A DNA stretch of 64,000 bases from Actinobacteria bacterium OV320 (lineage in GTDB: Bacteria; Actinomycetota; Actinomycetes; Streptomycetales; Streptomycetaceae): assembly GCA_001298545.1 (NCBI GenBank), contig LJCX01000001.1, forward strand, positions 248,001-312,000. The letters run 5' to 3'. Positions 20,911 to 27,601 of this stretch are shown here, piece by piece. Each line of letters begins with the position of its first letter. Positions within the stretch are counted from its first letter, which is position 1. The position numbers were made by a program, and so were the translations under genes. The notes under the pieces were generated by a model that had not been told where the DNA came from, ran no database searches, and saw only the letters and a program-made list of their open reading frames with translations.

Positions 20911-20939
20911 GCGGCCCGAGCGCCGCTCGGGTGGGCCGC
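20911..20939. terminator. Bidirectional terminator-like hairpin
   Basis: Arms GCGGCCCGAGCG and CGCTCGGGTGGGCCGC pair with a small bulge, between the convergent PAP2 and SRPBCC genes, 19 bp after the PAP2 stop. Confidence 0.6.
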
Positions 20940-21054
20940 GGTGCCGAGATCCGGCGGAGGCGGCAGCCCAGCTCATCACGGGCGGCCGGCCCCGGCGGAC
21001 TCGCGAGCGGACCGCCGCCCTTCCAGCCACTCGCCGGCCGGGTGCGGACGTGGC

Positions 21055-21522
21055 TCAGAGTTGCCGGTCGCCTGGCGAGGGCGGAGTGCCCAGAGCGTGG
21101 TCGACCGCCCGCGGCAGACGCTCGGACACCTCGTCGCCGAGCCGTTCGAACTCGCGCTGCAGCAGGGGACCGGCCAGCCGAGCCAGGCCGTGGAAGTCGA
21201 CATGCGCCCGATAGGTCAGCTGCGTGACTCCCGCGTGTTCCTCGAAGCGCATGTCGTCGGTGGAGGTGGCCGTCTTGTTCCGCCCCACGAAGGTGAGGCG
21301 GTCCGGCTCCCACCGGACGAGCCGGTACCGCAGCTCCGTGCGACGCCCGCGGAACTCCGACACGTTCCGCCACTCCGTCCCCACGGACATCGTGCCGCCG
21401 CCCAGCCGTTCACAGGTGACAGTGCCCGGGTCCCACATCTGTGCGTGCGAGAAGTCCGCGAGGTACCGCACGACCTCGTCCAAGGGATGGCGGACGGTCA
21501 GGACACGCTCGACTTCGACCAC
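21055..21522 (-). CDS. SRPBCC (START-like) family protein
   Basis: 155 residues from GTG 21522, preceded by GAGAGGCAACC. The pattern (VERVLTVRHPLDEVVRYLADF, then GTEWRNVSEFRGRRTEL and MRFEEHAGVTQLTYRAHVDF) is that of the polyketide-cyclase/SRPBCC ligand-binding fold. Many of these bind small hydrophobic ligands; no function is assignable. Confidence 0.85.
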   Translation of the reverse strand: MVEVERVLTVRHPLDEVVRYLADFSHAQMWDPGTVTCERLGGGTMSVGTEWRNVSEFRGRRTELRYRLVRWEPDRLTFVGRNKTATSTDDMRFEEHAGVTQLTYRAHVDFHGLARLAGPLLQREFERLGDEVSERLPRAVDHALGTPPSPGDRQL

Positions 21523-21651
21523 GGTTGCCTCTCTTCGCTCGCCTGGACCGGTGGCGCTGACCGGTCACGTCACCGTCTGTTTCCGTGGTCGGACGGCCCA
21601 CGGATGCACGGCATGTCCAGGTCACCGTGTCGGCTGTCGACCGCACCGCGG

Positions 21652-22113
21652 TCACCCGGGACGCAGCAGACGCTCCAGGGGACCCTCCCAGCTCATGCGG
21701 GCGGATTCCTGCCCCGCAGGCACCGACGCGAACGTCTCGTCCAGCCAGTCACGAAGCTCGTCGGCCGGCACGAAGAGCACCGCCGCGGCGAAACTGCTCC
21801 GCAACAGGATCCGGACGCTGTCCAGGCCATGGCAGGGACAGGGCGGCCAGATCCGGACGTCACCCTCACCGGACGGCGCGCGCAGACCGGCGTACAGCAG
21901 ATCTCGCGAGAATGTCCAGGGCACGATGTCGTCGGGTGAGCCGGGGAAGTCCATGCGCACGGCGAGCGGGTCGGCGGGGTCGTGGACGAAGCAGACCCTG
22001 AGCTGAACGGCCTCGTCGGCGCTGAGGAGCACCCGGATGGACAGCGAGCGTCGCAGCACTTCGGGCTCCCGCACGGAGCGGCAATCGTTCGTCGGATCGG
22101 TCGGATGGTGCAT
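21652..22113 (-). CDS. SsgA-like sporulation/cell-division regulator (SALP)
   Basis: 153 residues from ATG 22113, preceded by GGGAGGCGTC. The SsgA family pattern is clear: LSIRVLLSADEAVQLRV, then VHDPADPLAVRMDF, WTFSRDLLYAGL and GEGDVRIWP. SALPs control septum placement, peptidoglycan turnover and spore maturation and are restricted to morphologically complex actinomycetes, so this is a good marker of the host. Which SALP subgroup it belongs to is not clear. Confidence 0.88.
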   Translation of the reverse strand: MHHPTDPTNDCRSVREPEVLRRSLSIRVLLSADEAVQLRVCFVHDPADPLAVRMDFPGSPDDIVPWTFSRDLLYAGLRAPSGEGDVRIWPPCPCHGLDSVRILLRSSFAAAVLFVPADELRDWLDETFASVPAGQESARMSWEGPLERLLRPG

Positions 22114-22227
22114 GACGCCTCCCGGAACGGGTGAGGCCACCTCTGCCGACTCGCCCGACCACCGCCGGGCGAGCCTCTCACTCTCCCTTCGGCGTGACCG
22201 GGCAGAGCAGATGCGCTGGGTGGAGCC

Positions 22228-23070
22228 CTACGGGTGTTCGCGAAGTTGCAGGAGTCCGGCGACGGAGAAGCACAGGGCGCCGGCGAGGGTGCTCCCGTTG
22301 GCGATGTCGGCGTTGACCAGGCTGCCCGTGGCGGGACGGGTGTAGGCGGCGAGCGCCGAGACCATGAACAGGACGGAGCCGAGTTGGTTCACGGCGACGA
22401 TCCACCAGCCGAGACTGTGCGGGCGCACGCAGGGCTGTCCGTGGCAGATCTCGACGAAGCCCAGATGCCCGGAGACCAGGAAGAGCAGGCAGCCGATCAC
22501 GTCGGGCGCCCAGATCAGCCGGTTGACCTGGTGGACGTTCAGGCCCTGGAGGAAGGAGTCCAGCAGGTCGACGGCGAAGACGAGCGTGCCCGCGAAGAGG
22601 ACGAACGCGCTCAGCCAGTCCACGCGCATCGGCTCGTAGCTCCACCACCGCCAGGGGTGGGTGACCAGCGGACCTTCGCCGCCGACGACGTGGCGAGGTG
22701 CGTTGATCACCTGGAGCAGCGAGACGTAGCCCCCGGTGTTGAAGAAGAGGCCGCCCGCGAAGTAGATCGAGGCGCACTGCGTGGCATTGCCGGAGCCGAA
22801 CTGCGCGAAGGCGGCGCCGGTCGCGAAGAGTGCCCCGCCGATGACGAACGCGACCGCCGCGACGGCGTTGAGTCTGCGCAGTCTGGCGATGCCCACGGCG
22901 TCCGCACGGGTGTGCCGAGCGGTCGCCGCGCCCGCAGGACGGACGGCGAGCAGCCCGCGCCGCCGCGCGAGCCGCGAATCCCACACCGCGGTGCCGCCGC
23001 CGGGAAGACGCCAGGTGAGCCGGGTGGTGAACGGTCCCGCGCCCTCGGCGCGCTGCTCAGGCTGCCCCAC
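22228..23070 (-). CDS. Integral membrane protein with YrhK-like segments
   Basis: About 280 residues if GTG 23070 is used; an earlier start at 23139 is open but unsupported. There are six or so hydrophobic helices, including AVAFVIGGALFATGAAF and VIGCLLFLVSGHLGFVEICHG, whose spacing recalls the YrhK domain. No catalytic residues are visible and the role is unknown. Upstream on the same strand lie a 9-bp repeat and the ArsR-type operon. Confidence 0.72.
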   Translation of the reverse strand: MGQPEQRAEGAGPFTTRLTWRLPGGGTAVWDSRLARRRGLLAVRPAGAATARHTRADAVGIARLRRLNAVAAVAFVIGGALFATGAAFAQFGSGNATQCASIYFAGGLFFNTGGYVSLLQVINAPRHVVGGEGPLVTHPWRWWSYEPMRVDWLSAFVLFAGTLVFAVDLLDSFLQGLNVHQVNRLIWAPDVIGCLLFLVSGHLGFVEICHGQPCVRPHSLGWWIVAVNQLGSVLFMVSALAAYTRPATGSLVNADIANGSTLAGALCFSVAGLLQLREHP

Positions 23071-23246
23071 GGGCCGAGCGTAGACCGGCGGCAGGCTCTT
23101 GCAGCGGGCGCAACGCCGTGACGCCCGGGCCGGCGGCACTCATGACCGGATCCCCTTCGCCGTGGCAAACCCCGAGAGCCTTTGCGGAACGGAGGGAGAC
23201 GTGGGCAGCAGCCGGCCTCCCCTTCGAGGACACCACCGACTTCGAG

Positions 23247-23291
23247 ATCGAGAACATCGAGAACATCGAGGAGATCGAGAAGATCGAGAAG
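23247..23291. repeat. Five 9-bp tandem repeats (ATCGAGRAS)
   Basis: ATCGAGAAC, ATCGAGAAC, ATCGAGGAG, ATCGAGAAG and ATCGAGAAG follow each other without gaps in the intergenic region. On the plus strand they would encode an IEN/IEE/IEK coiled-coil-like stretch, but no bounded gene surrounds it. Confidence 0.85.
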
Positions 23292-23315
23292 GAGGCGGTC
23301 GCAGCGTCGAGCCGT

Positions 23316-23684
23316 TCAGTCGGGGTGCGCCGAACCCGGATCGCGTTCCGCCGCTTCGGCGACGCGTTTGATGTTCGCCAACCGCCGGTCCCAGTCGGCC
23401 GCGAGGGAGGCCATCCACCGCGCCGTCGTGTCCAGTGCCGCGGGCCGCACCGCGTAGCGCACCTCGCGTCCGACCCGGCCGCCGGAAACCAGCCCGGCGG
23501 CGTCCAGGACGGCGAGGTGTTTGACCACCGCCTGCCGCGAGACGGGCAGTTGTTCGGCGAGGGTCGTGGCCGTGGCCTCGCCCTGTGCGGCGAGGAGGTC
23601 GAGCAGTTGGCGTCGCGTCGGGTCGGCCAGCGCGCCGAGGACGCTGTCGACGACCTCGGCGGCTCCGGAACGTTCCTCCGTCAC
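23316..23684 (-). CDS. ArsR-family transcriptional repressor
   Basis: 122 residues from GTG 23684, which overlaps the stop of the upstream SRPBCC gene as GTGA. The winged-helix reads ALADPTRRQLLDLLAAQGEATATTLAEQLPVSRQAVVKHLAVLDAAGLV, with the recognition helix in VSRQAVVKHL. No cysteine metal site is visible, so it belongs to the group of ArsR-like regulators paired with SRPBCC/AHSA1 proteins rather than metal sensors. Two TGCAAC-N6-GTTGC dyads upstream of the operon are the likely operators. Confidence 0.9.
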   Translation of the reverse strand: MTEERSGAAEVVDSVLGALADPTRRQLLDLLAAQGEATATTLAEQLPVSRQAVVKHLAVLDAAGLVSGGRVGREVRYAVRPAALDTTARWMASLAADWDRRLANIKRVAEAAERDPGSAHPD

Positions 23685-24127
23685 GTGGCCGACTGTTCGG
23701 CACGTGCCTTGAGCGCGTCGAGCTCCAGAGGCCAGCCCGCGCTGTGGTCCTTGAGGTTCTGACCGCGCAGCTCCTCGGAACCAGCCAGCGCCGCGAACCC
23801 GCTCTCGACTACGCGGAGCCGGGTCTGGTCGCCCTCCTGGCTCAACGTGAACTCCACGAGGGTGCTGTTGTCCTCGCGCAGTTCCTCCCCGGGGAAGGCG
23901 CTGGTCCAGCGATACGCCAGGTAGGTCGGCGGCTCGACCTTCTCCACACGCACCGGGAAGTCGCCGTGCTCGGGGTTTTTCGCCACCATCGACTCGCCCT
24001 CCCTGGCCACGGTGCCGGGCAGGCTCGCCTTGTCGGCCACCCAGAAACCGGGCTGGGCCACCAGCGACCAGACCCGCTCCAGGGGTGCTGCGATCAGGGT
24101 TTCGCGTTCGATCCGGTCCTCGCTCAT
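23681..24127 (-). CDS. SRPBCC/AHSA1-domain protein
   Basis: 148 residues; ATG 24127 follows AGGAG at good spacing. The AHSA1-type pattern IERETLIAAPLERVWSLVAQPGFW and the C-terminal HSAGWPLELDALKA helix (a ligand-gating helix in this family) are clear. Co-transcribed with and translationally coupled to an ArsR repressor. The usual reading is a small-molecule-binding or stress protein under autorepression. Confidence 0.88.
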   Translation of the reverse strand: MSEDRIERETLIAAPLERVWSLVAQPGFWVADKASLPGTVAREGESMVAKNPEHGDFPVRVEKVEPPTYLAYRWTSAFPGEELREDNSTLVEFTLSQEGDQTRLRVVESGFAALAGSEELRGQNLKDHSAGWPLELDALKARAEQSAT

Positions 24128-24155
24128 GAGGGACTCCTTCATCGTCACCGTCTAA

Positions 24156-24173
24156 TGCAACTCCAGGGTTGCA
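24156..24173. promoter_or_regulatory. Putative ArsR operator 1
   Basis: Perfect dyad TGCAAC-N6-GTTGCA, 29 bp upstream of the SRPBCC start. A near-identical site lies 33 bp further out, centre to centre, about three helical turns. Confidence 0.7.
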
Positions 24174-24188
24174 CATCGACTCCCAAGG

Positions 24189-24206
24189 TGCAACTGAAGG
24201 GTTGCG
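24189..24206. promoter_or_regulatory. Putative ArsR operator 2
   Basis: TGCAAC-N6-GTTGCG, one mismatch from a perfect dyad and the same spacing as operator 1. Confidence 0.65.
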
Positions 24207-24705
24207 CCTTGATGTGGCGCCTCGCCGGCTCGTCGGCTCGTCGGCTCGTCGGTGCCGGGAACGCGCGGGAGGACCGGGCGGCCCTATGTGCTGGTGGGGC
24301 CGCCCGGCAGGTCGGCTTCGCGACAAACCACTTCGAGCCTTCAGGCACGTTGACCGCGCACAGGATCGCCCGGCCAATGGGAGCGCTCCCGCTGCCCGCA
24401 ACGGCTGGGGGCGGCCCGGCCTGCTGGGCTGGGTGCGCGCCGCCGGCCGGGCACTGGTTCGGTTCGTCGGCCTCGGACCAGCCGGGTTGCGAACCCGTGC
24501 CTCGACTCGCGAACCGTGCCCGACCGCCGCCATCTCACCGAGGACACCGAGCGGGGCGTACCCGGATCCCCCGCTCCTTCCGTGGTCCGCCACGCCACGC
24601 CTCGCGGCGTCCGGCTGCCCGGTGGTTCGGCCATGCCGCCGGGGAAGTCTGTGTGCCGGGTTGGGCCGGGCCGTAGGATTTGGTGATCTCGTGGGGGAGG
24701 TGGTC
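24207..24705. other. Intergenic region upstream of the LacI-type gene
   Basis: No gene supported. It contains three 8-bp GGCTCGTC repeats near 24227-24251 and one CelR-like box at 24378-24391. Long plus-strand frames through here are extensions of the LacI-type gene without conserved sequence. Confidence 0.5.
24378..24391. promoter_or_regulatory. CelR/CebR-type box upstream of its own regulator gene
   Basis: TGGGAGCGCTCCCG, 13 of 14 matches to the palindrome TGGGAGCGCTCCCA, 315 bp before the LacI-type start. It suggests autoregulation. Confidence 0.75.
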
Positions 24706-25728
24706 ATGGGCAGACGACGTCCTGGGGGGCCGACGCTGGAGGAGGTGGCCGTCCGCGCGGGGGTGGGGCGGGGCACGGTCTCTCGTGTCATCAACAACGC
24801 GGCCGGTGTGAAGGCGTCGACGCGCCGGGCTGTGCAGCGTGCTGTCGAGGAACTCGGGTACGTCCCCAATCTCGCCGCGCGGTCTCTGGCAGGGCGTCGG
24901 GCCGATGCCGTGGCCCTGGTCCTGACGGAGCCGGACTGGAGGCAGTTCGCGGAGCCGTTCTTCTCCGAGATCGTCCGCTCGCTGGGGGATGCGCTGGCGG
25001 ACACCGGGATGCAGTTGCTGCTGACCCTGGTCCGTTCGGATGCGGAGCGGCAGCGTTTCCTGGAGTACGCGCGGGGCGTCCGGGTCGACGGGGCGCTGCT
25101 GGTGTCCGTGCATGCCGGGGACCCGCTGCCGGACATGCTCGCCGAGGCGCGGTTGCCGACGGTGATGCTGGGACGCCGTTCGGGTGAGGAGCACGTCAGC
25201 TACGTCGACGCGGACAACGTCGGCGGTGCCCGCAGCGCCGTCGCCCACCTGCTGGAACGGGGCCGTAGAGAGATCGCCACCATCACCGGGCCGCTCGACA
25301 TGTACGTCGCCCAGTGCCGATTGCGCGGCTATCGGGAGGCCATGGCCACGGCCGGCCAGGGGAGCGAGCGGTCCTGGGTCGCGGAGAGCGACTTCACCCA
25401 GGAGAGCGGGCGCCGTGCCATGGCCGAACTCCTCGAACGGCATCCGGAGATCGACGGGGTCCTCGCGGCGTCGGACACCACGGCGGTGGGTGCTCTGCAG
25501 GCGCTGCGCGCGGCGGGACGGCGAGTGCCCGAGGACGTCGCCGTGATCGGTTTCGACGACTTTCCGCTGGCCGAGCAGACCGAGCCGCGGTTGACCACGG
25601 TCCGTCAGCCGCTGGAGGAGATCGGTCGGGCCATGATCCGGCTGCTCCTGGAGGAGATGGAGGAGCCGGCCGTCGCCTGGCGCCACGTCATCCTCCGCAC
25701 GGAACTGGTGGTCCGCGAGTCGTCCTGA
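24706..25728 (+). CDS. celR: LacI-family cellulose-utilisation repressor (CelR-like)
   Basis: 340 residues from ATG 24706 behind GGGGGAGG. The N-terminal LacI helix-turn-helix reads PTLEEVAVRAGVGRGTVSRVINN with the hinge helix AARSLAGRRADAVALVL, followed by a periplasmic-binding-protein-like effector domain ending FDDFPLAEQTEPRLTTVRQP. The DNA-binding region closely resembles Thermobifida CelR, which binds TGGGAGCGCTCCCA and is released by cellobiose. Exact or near copies of that palindrome lie in front of this gene and the downstream GH12 cellulase gene. The stop codon is inside the first unit of a tandem repeat. Confidence 0.9.
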   Translation: MGRRRPGGPTLEEVAVRAGVGRGTVSRVINNAAGVKASTRRAVQRAVEELGYVPNLAARSLAGRRADAVALVLTEPDWRQFAEPFFSEIVRSLGDALADTGMQLLLTLVRSDAERQRFLEYARGVRVDGALLVSVHAGDPLPDMLAEARLPTVMLGRRSGEEHVSYVDADNVGGARSAVAHLLERGRREIATITGPLDMYVAQCRLRGYREAMATAGQGSERSWVAESDFTQESGRRAMAELLERHPEIDGVLAASDTTAVGALQALRAAGRRVPEDVAVIGFDDFPLAEQTEPRLTTVRQPLEEIGRAMIRLLLEEMEEPAVAWRHVILRTELVVRESS

Positions 25729-25870
25729 CCGCCTCTAATCGGTCATGTCCTGACCGCCTCCACTCGGATGTGTACTGACCGCACCGGGTCGGTCGTCCTG
25801 ACCATCGCGAGCCGGACGGCCGTCCTGACCACGGCCGGACGGCCGTCCTGCCCACGGCCGGTCGATCCGG
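25722..25870. repeat. Six degenerate 23-27-bp tandem repeats
   Basis: GTCCTGACC or one-base variants begin at 25722, 25747, 25772, 25795, 25822 and 25845. Repeat one contains the regulator's TGA stop. Each unit also carries a CGGTC/CGGCC-type second half. Confidence 0.75.
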
Positions 25871-25910
25871 GAGCACCCGTCCAGGGGGACGCTCCCGACC
25901 GCGGGAACCT

Positions 25911-25924
25911 CGGGAGCGCTCCCA
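25911..25924. promoter_or_regulatory. CelR-type box
   Basis: CGGGAGCGCTCCCA, 13 of 14 matches to the CelR palindrome, 116 bp upstream of the predicted GH12 promoter. Confidence 0.75.
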
Positions 25925-26026
25925 ACCGGCGCGTGACGACAGGCCGCACGCTCCCTCCGACCTGGGATCCTCGCAAACTACGGCGAGGCGTCGTCGAAGA
26001 CTTTCGACGGGTTGCTGCCCACAGTC

Positions 26027-26055
26027 TTGTCAGGAACATGGAGCCTCCCTAGAGT
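26027..26055 (+). promoter_or_regulatory. Predicted vegetative promoter of the GH12 cellulase
   Basis: TTGTCA (26027-26032), a 17-bp spacer and TAGAGT (26050-26055). A perfect CelR palindrome lies about 13 bases past the expected transcription start. Confidence 0.65.
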
Positions 26056-26074
26056 CCCTGCCGAACCGAGGGAA

Positions 26075-26088
26075 TGGGAGCGCTCCCA
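26075..26088. promoter_or_regulatory. Perfect CelR operator
   Basis: TGGGAGCGCTCCCA, exact 14-bp palindrome between the predicted promoter and the cellulase start. Confidence 0.88.
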
Positions 26089-26100
26089 TAGTCGTAGTCG

Positions 26101-26114
26101 TGGGAACGCTCCCC
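26101..26114. promoter_or_regulatory. Second, weaker CelR box
   Basis: TGGGAACGCTCCCC, 12 of 14 matches, 26 bp centre to centre from the perfect operator. Confidence 0.65.
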
Positions 26115-26151
26115 GCACCTACTTCCCCCACTCCCTTCGGAGAGGATCCGC

Positions 26152-27285
26152 ATGCGACCGTCAACGCACCATGCCCGCAGGGCGCGTGGCCTGTTCGGCG
26201 CCCTGCTCACCTCGCTCGTCTCGCTGGCCGCGCTGCTGACCACCGCTTCGGCGGCGCAGGCCGACACCACCATCTGTGAGCAGTTCGGGTCGACCACGAT
26301 CCAGGGCCGCTACGTCGTCCAGAACAATCGCTGGGGCACCAGCGAGACACAGTGCATCAGCGTGAGCGACTCGGGATTCCGGATCACCCAGGCCGACGGC
26401 TCGGTCCCCACGAACGGCGCCCCGAAGTCCTACCCGTCCGTCTACAACGGCTGCCACTACACCAACTGCTCACCCGGGACCAACCTTCCCGCCCAGCTCA
26501 GCACCATCTCCAGCGCGCCCACCGGCATCTCCTACAGCTACGTCGGCAACGCGGCGTACGACGCCGCCTACGACATCTGGCTCGACCCCACGCCCCGCAC
26601 CGACGGCGTCAACCGGACCGAGATCATGATCTGGTTCGACAGGGTCGGATCCGTCCAGCCCGTGGGCTCCGCGGTCGGCACGGCCACCGTGGCCGGGCGC
26701 CAGTGGCAGGTGTGGTCCGGCAACAACGGCTCCAACGACGTGCTGTCCTTCGTCGCACCGTCGGCGATCAGCAGCTGGAACTTCGACGTCATGGACTTCG
26801 CCCGGCAGGCCGTCTCCCGTGGACTGGCCCAGAACAACTGGTACCTGACCAGCGTCCAGGCCGGCTTCGAGCCCTGGCAGAACGGCGCCGGCCTCGCCGT
26901 GACCTCGTTCTCATCGACGGTCAACACCGGTGGCGGCTCCGGTGACCCCGGCAACCCCGGCGGCTCCACCGCCTGCAAGGTGGCCTACGCGACGAACGTC
27001 TGGCAGGGCGGTTTCACCGCCGACGTCACCGTCACCAACACCGCCACCTCCCCGGTCAACGGCTGGAAGCTCGGGTTCACCCTGCCCGCCGGACAGCAGA
27101 TCACCAGCAGCTGGAGCGCCGGCGTCTCCCCGTCGTCCGGAGCGGTCACGGCAAGCAGCCTGGCCTACAACGCGCAGATCGCGCCCGGCGGCCAGGTGTC
27201 CTTCGGCTTCCAGGGCAGCTACGGCGGCTCCTTCACCAAGCCCTCGGGCTTCAGCCTCAACGGCACCTCCTGCACCACCGCCTGA
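26152..27285 (+). CDS. celB: Secreted GH12 endoglucanase with CBM2
   Basis: 377 residues, ATG 26152 behind GGAGAGGATC. Residues 1-38 form a signal peptide ending in ASAAQA, probably a Sec substrate with an arginine pair early on. The GH12 domain (~39-262) closely follows Streptomyces CelB: nucleophile Glu in NRTEIMIWF and acid/base Glu in AGFEPWQNG. A glycine-proline linker leads to a CBM2 (~277-377) with CKVAYATNVWQGGFTADVTVTN. It cleaves beta-1,4-glucan chains outside the cell. Promoter and CelR boxes upstream indicate cellobiose-induced expression. Confidence 0.94.
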   Translation: MRPSTHHARRARGLFGALLTSLVSLAALLTTASAAQADTTICEQFGSTTIQGRYVVQNNRWGTSETQCISVSDSGFRITQADGSVPTNGAPKSYPSVYNGCHYTNCSPGTNLPAQLSTISSAPTGISYSYVGNAAYDAAYDIWLDPTPRTDGVNRTEIMIWFDRVGSVQPVGSAVGTATVAGRQWQVWSGNNGSNDVLSFVAPSAISSWNFDVMDFARQAVSRGLAQNNWYLTSVQAGFEPWQNGAGLAVTSFSSTVNTGGGSGDPGNPGGSTACKVAYATNVWQGGFTADVTVTNTATSPVNGWKLGFTLPAGQQITSSWSAGVSPSSGAVTASSLAYNAQIAPGGQVSFGFQGSYGGSFTKPSGFSLNGTSCTTA

Positions 27286-27403
27286 CACCTGCGCTCATTC
27301 CGGGACCCGCCCGCCCACCGGCCCTCGCCGTGGAGCGGGCGGGCCCCGGCCCACGCACCGCGCCGCCCCCCTCCTCCCCGCCCCCACCGGAAAAGCCCCC
27401 ACC

Positions 27404-27601
27404 ATGCGCCCGCCGAACCACTGTCGCGGTCGTGCGACGGGCAGTCTCGCCATGTCCGCCCCCTCCCTTACCCGTCCCAGTGGGTGCCCGCCAACTCTCC
27501 CCGGCCTCCCGCAGCCCGGCCTCGAACCCCCCCTCCTCCCGCCCGCGCCCCACCCCTCCTCCCGGCCCCCACCGGAAAGGCCCCACCCATGCGCCTGCTG
27601 A
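27404..27601 (+). pseudogene. Duplicated, decayed copy of the GH3 gene's leader and N-terminus
   Basis: ATG 27404 is preceded by CCCACCGGAAAAG and followed by a start like that of the GH3 gene 185 bp downstream (CCACTGTCGCGGTC at 27418 and at 27603). The frame reads MRPPNHCRGRATGSLAMS, then degenerates into proline-rich sequence and stops at 27601, just past the true GH3 start. It is best read as the remnant of a 185-bp tandem duplication rather than a gene. Confidence 0.7.

Noticed and set aside
23142..23762. Plus-strand frame containing the IEx repeats
   Set aside because: It runs antisense through the well-supported ArsR gene and has no natural end or ribosome site, so only the repeat is reported.
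25885..25898. GGGGACGCTCCCG as a further CelR box
   Set aside because: It lacks one central base, which breaks the palindrome spacing.
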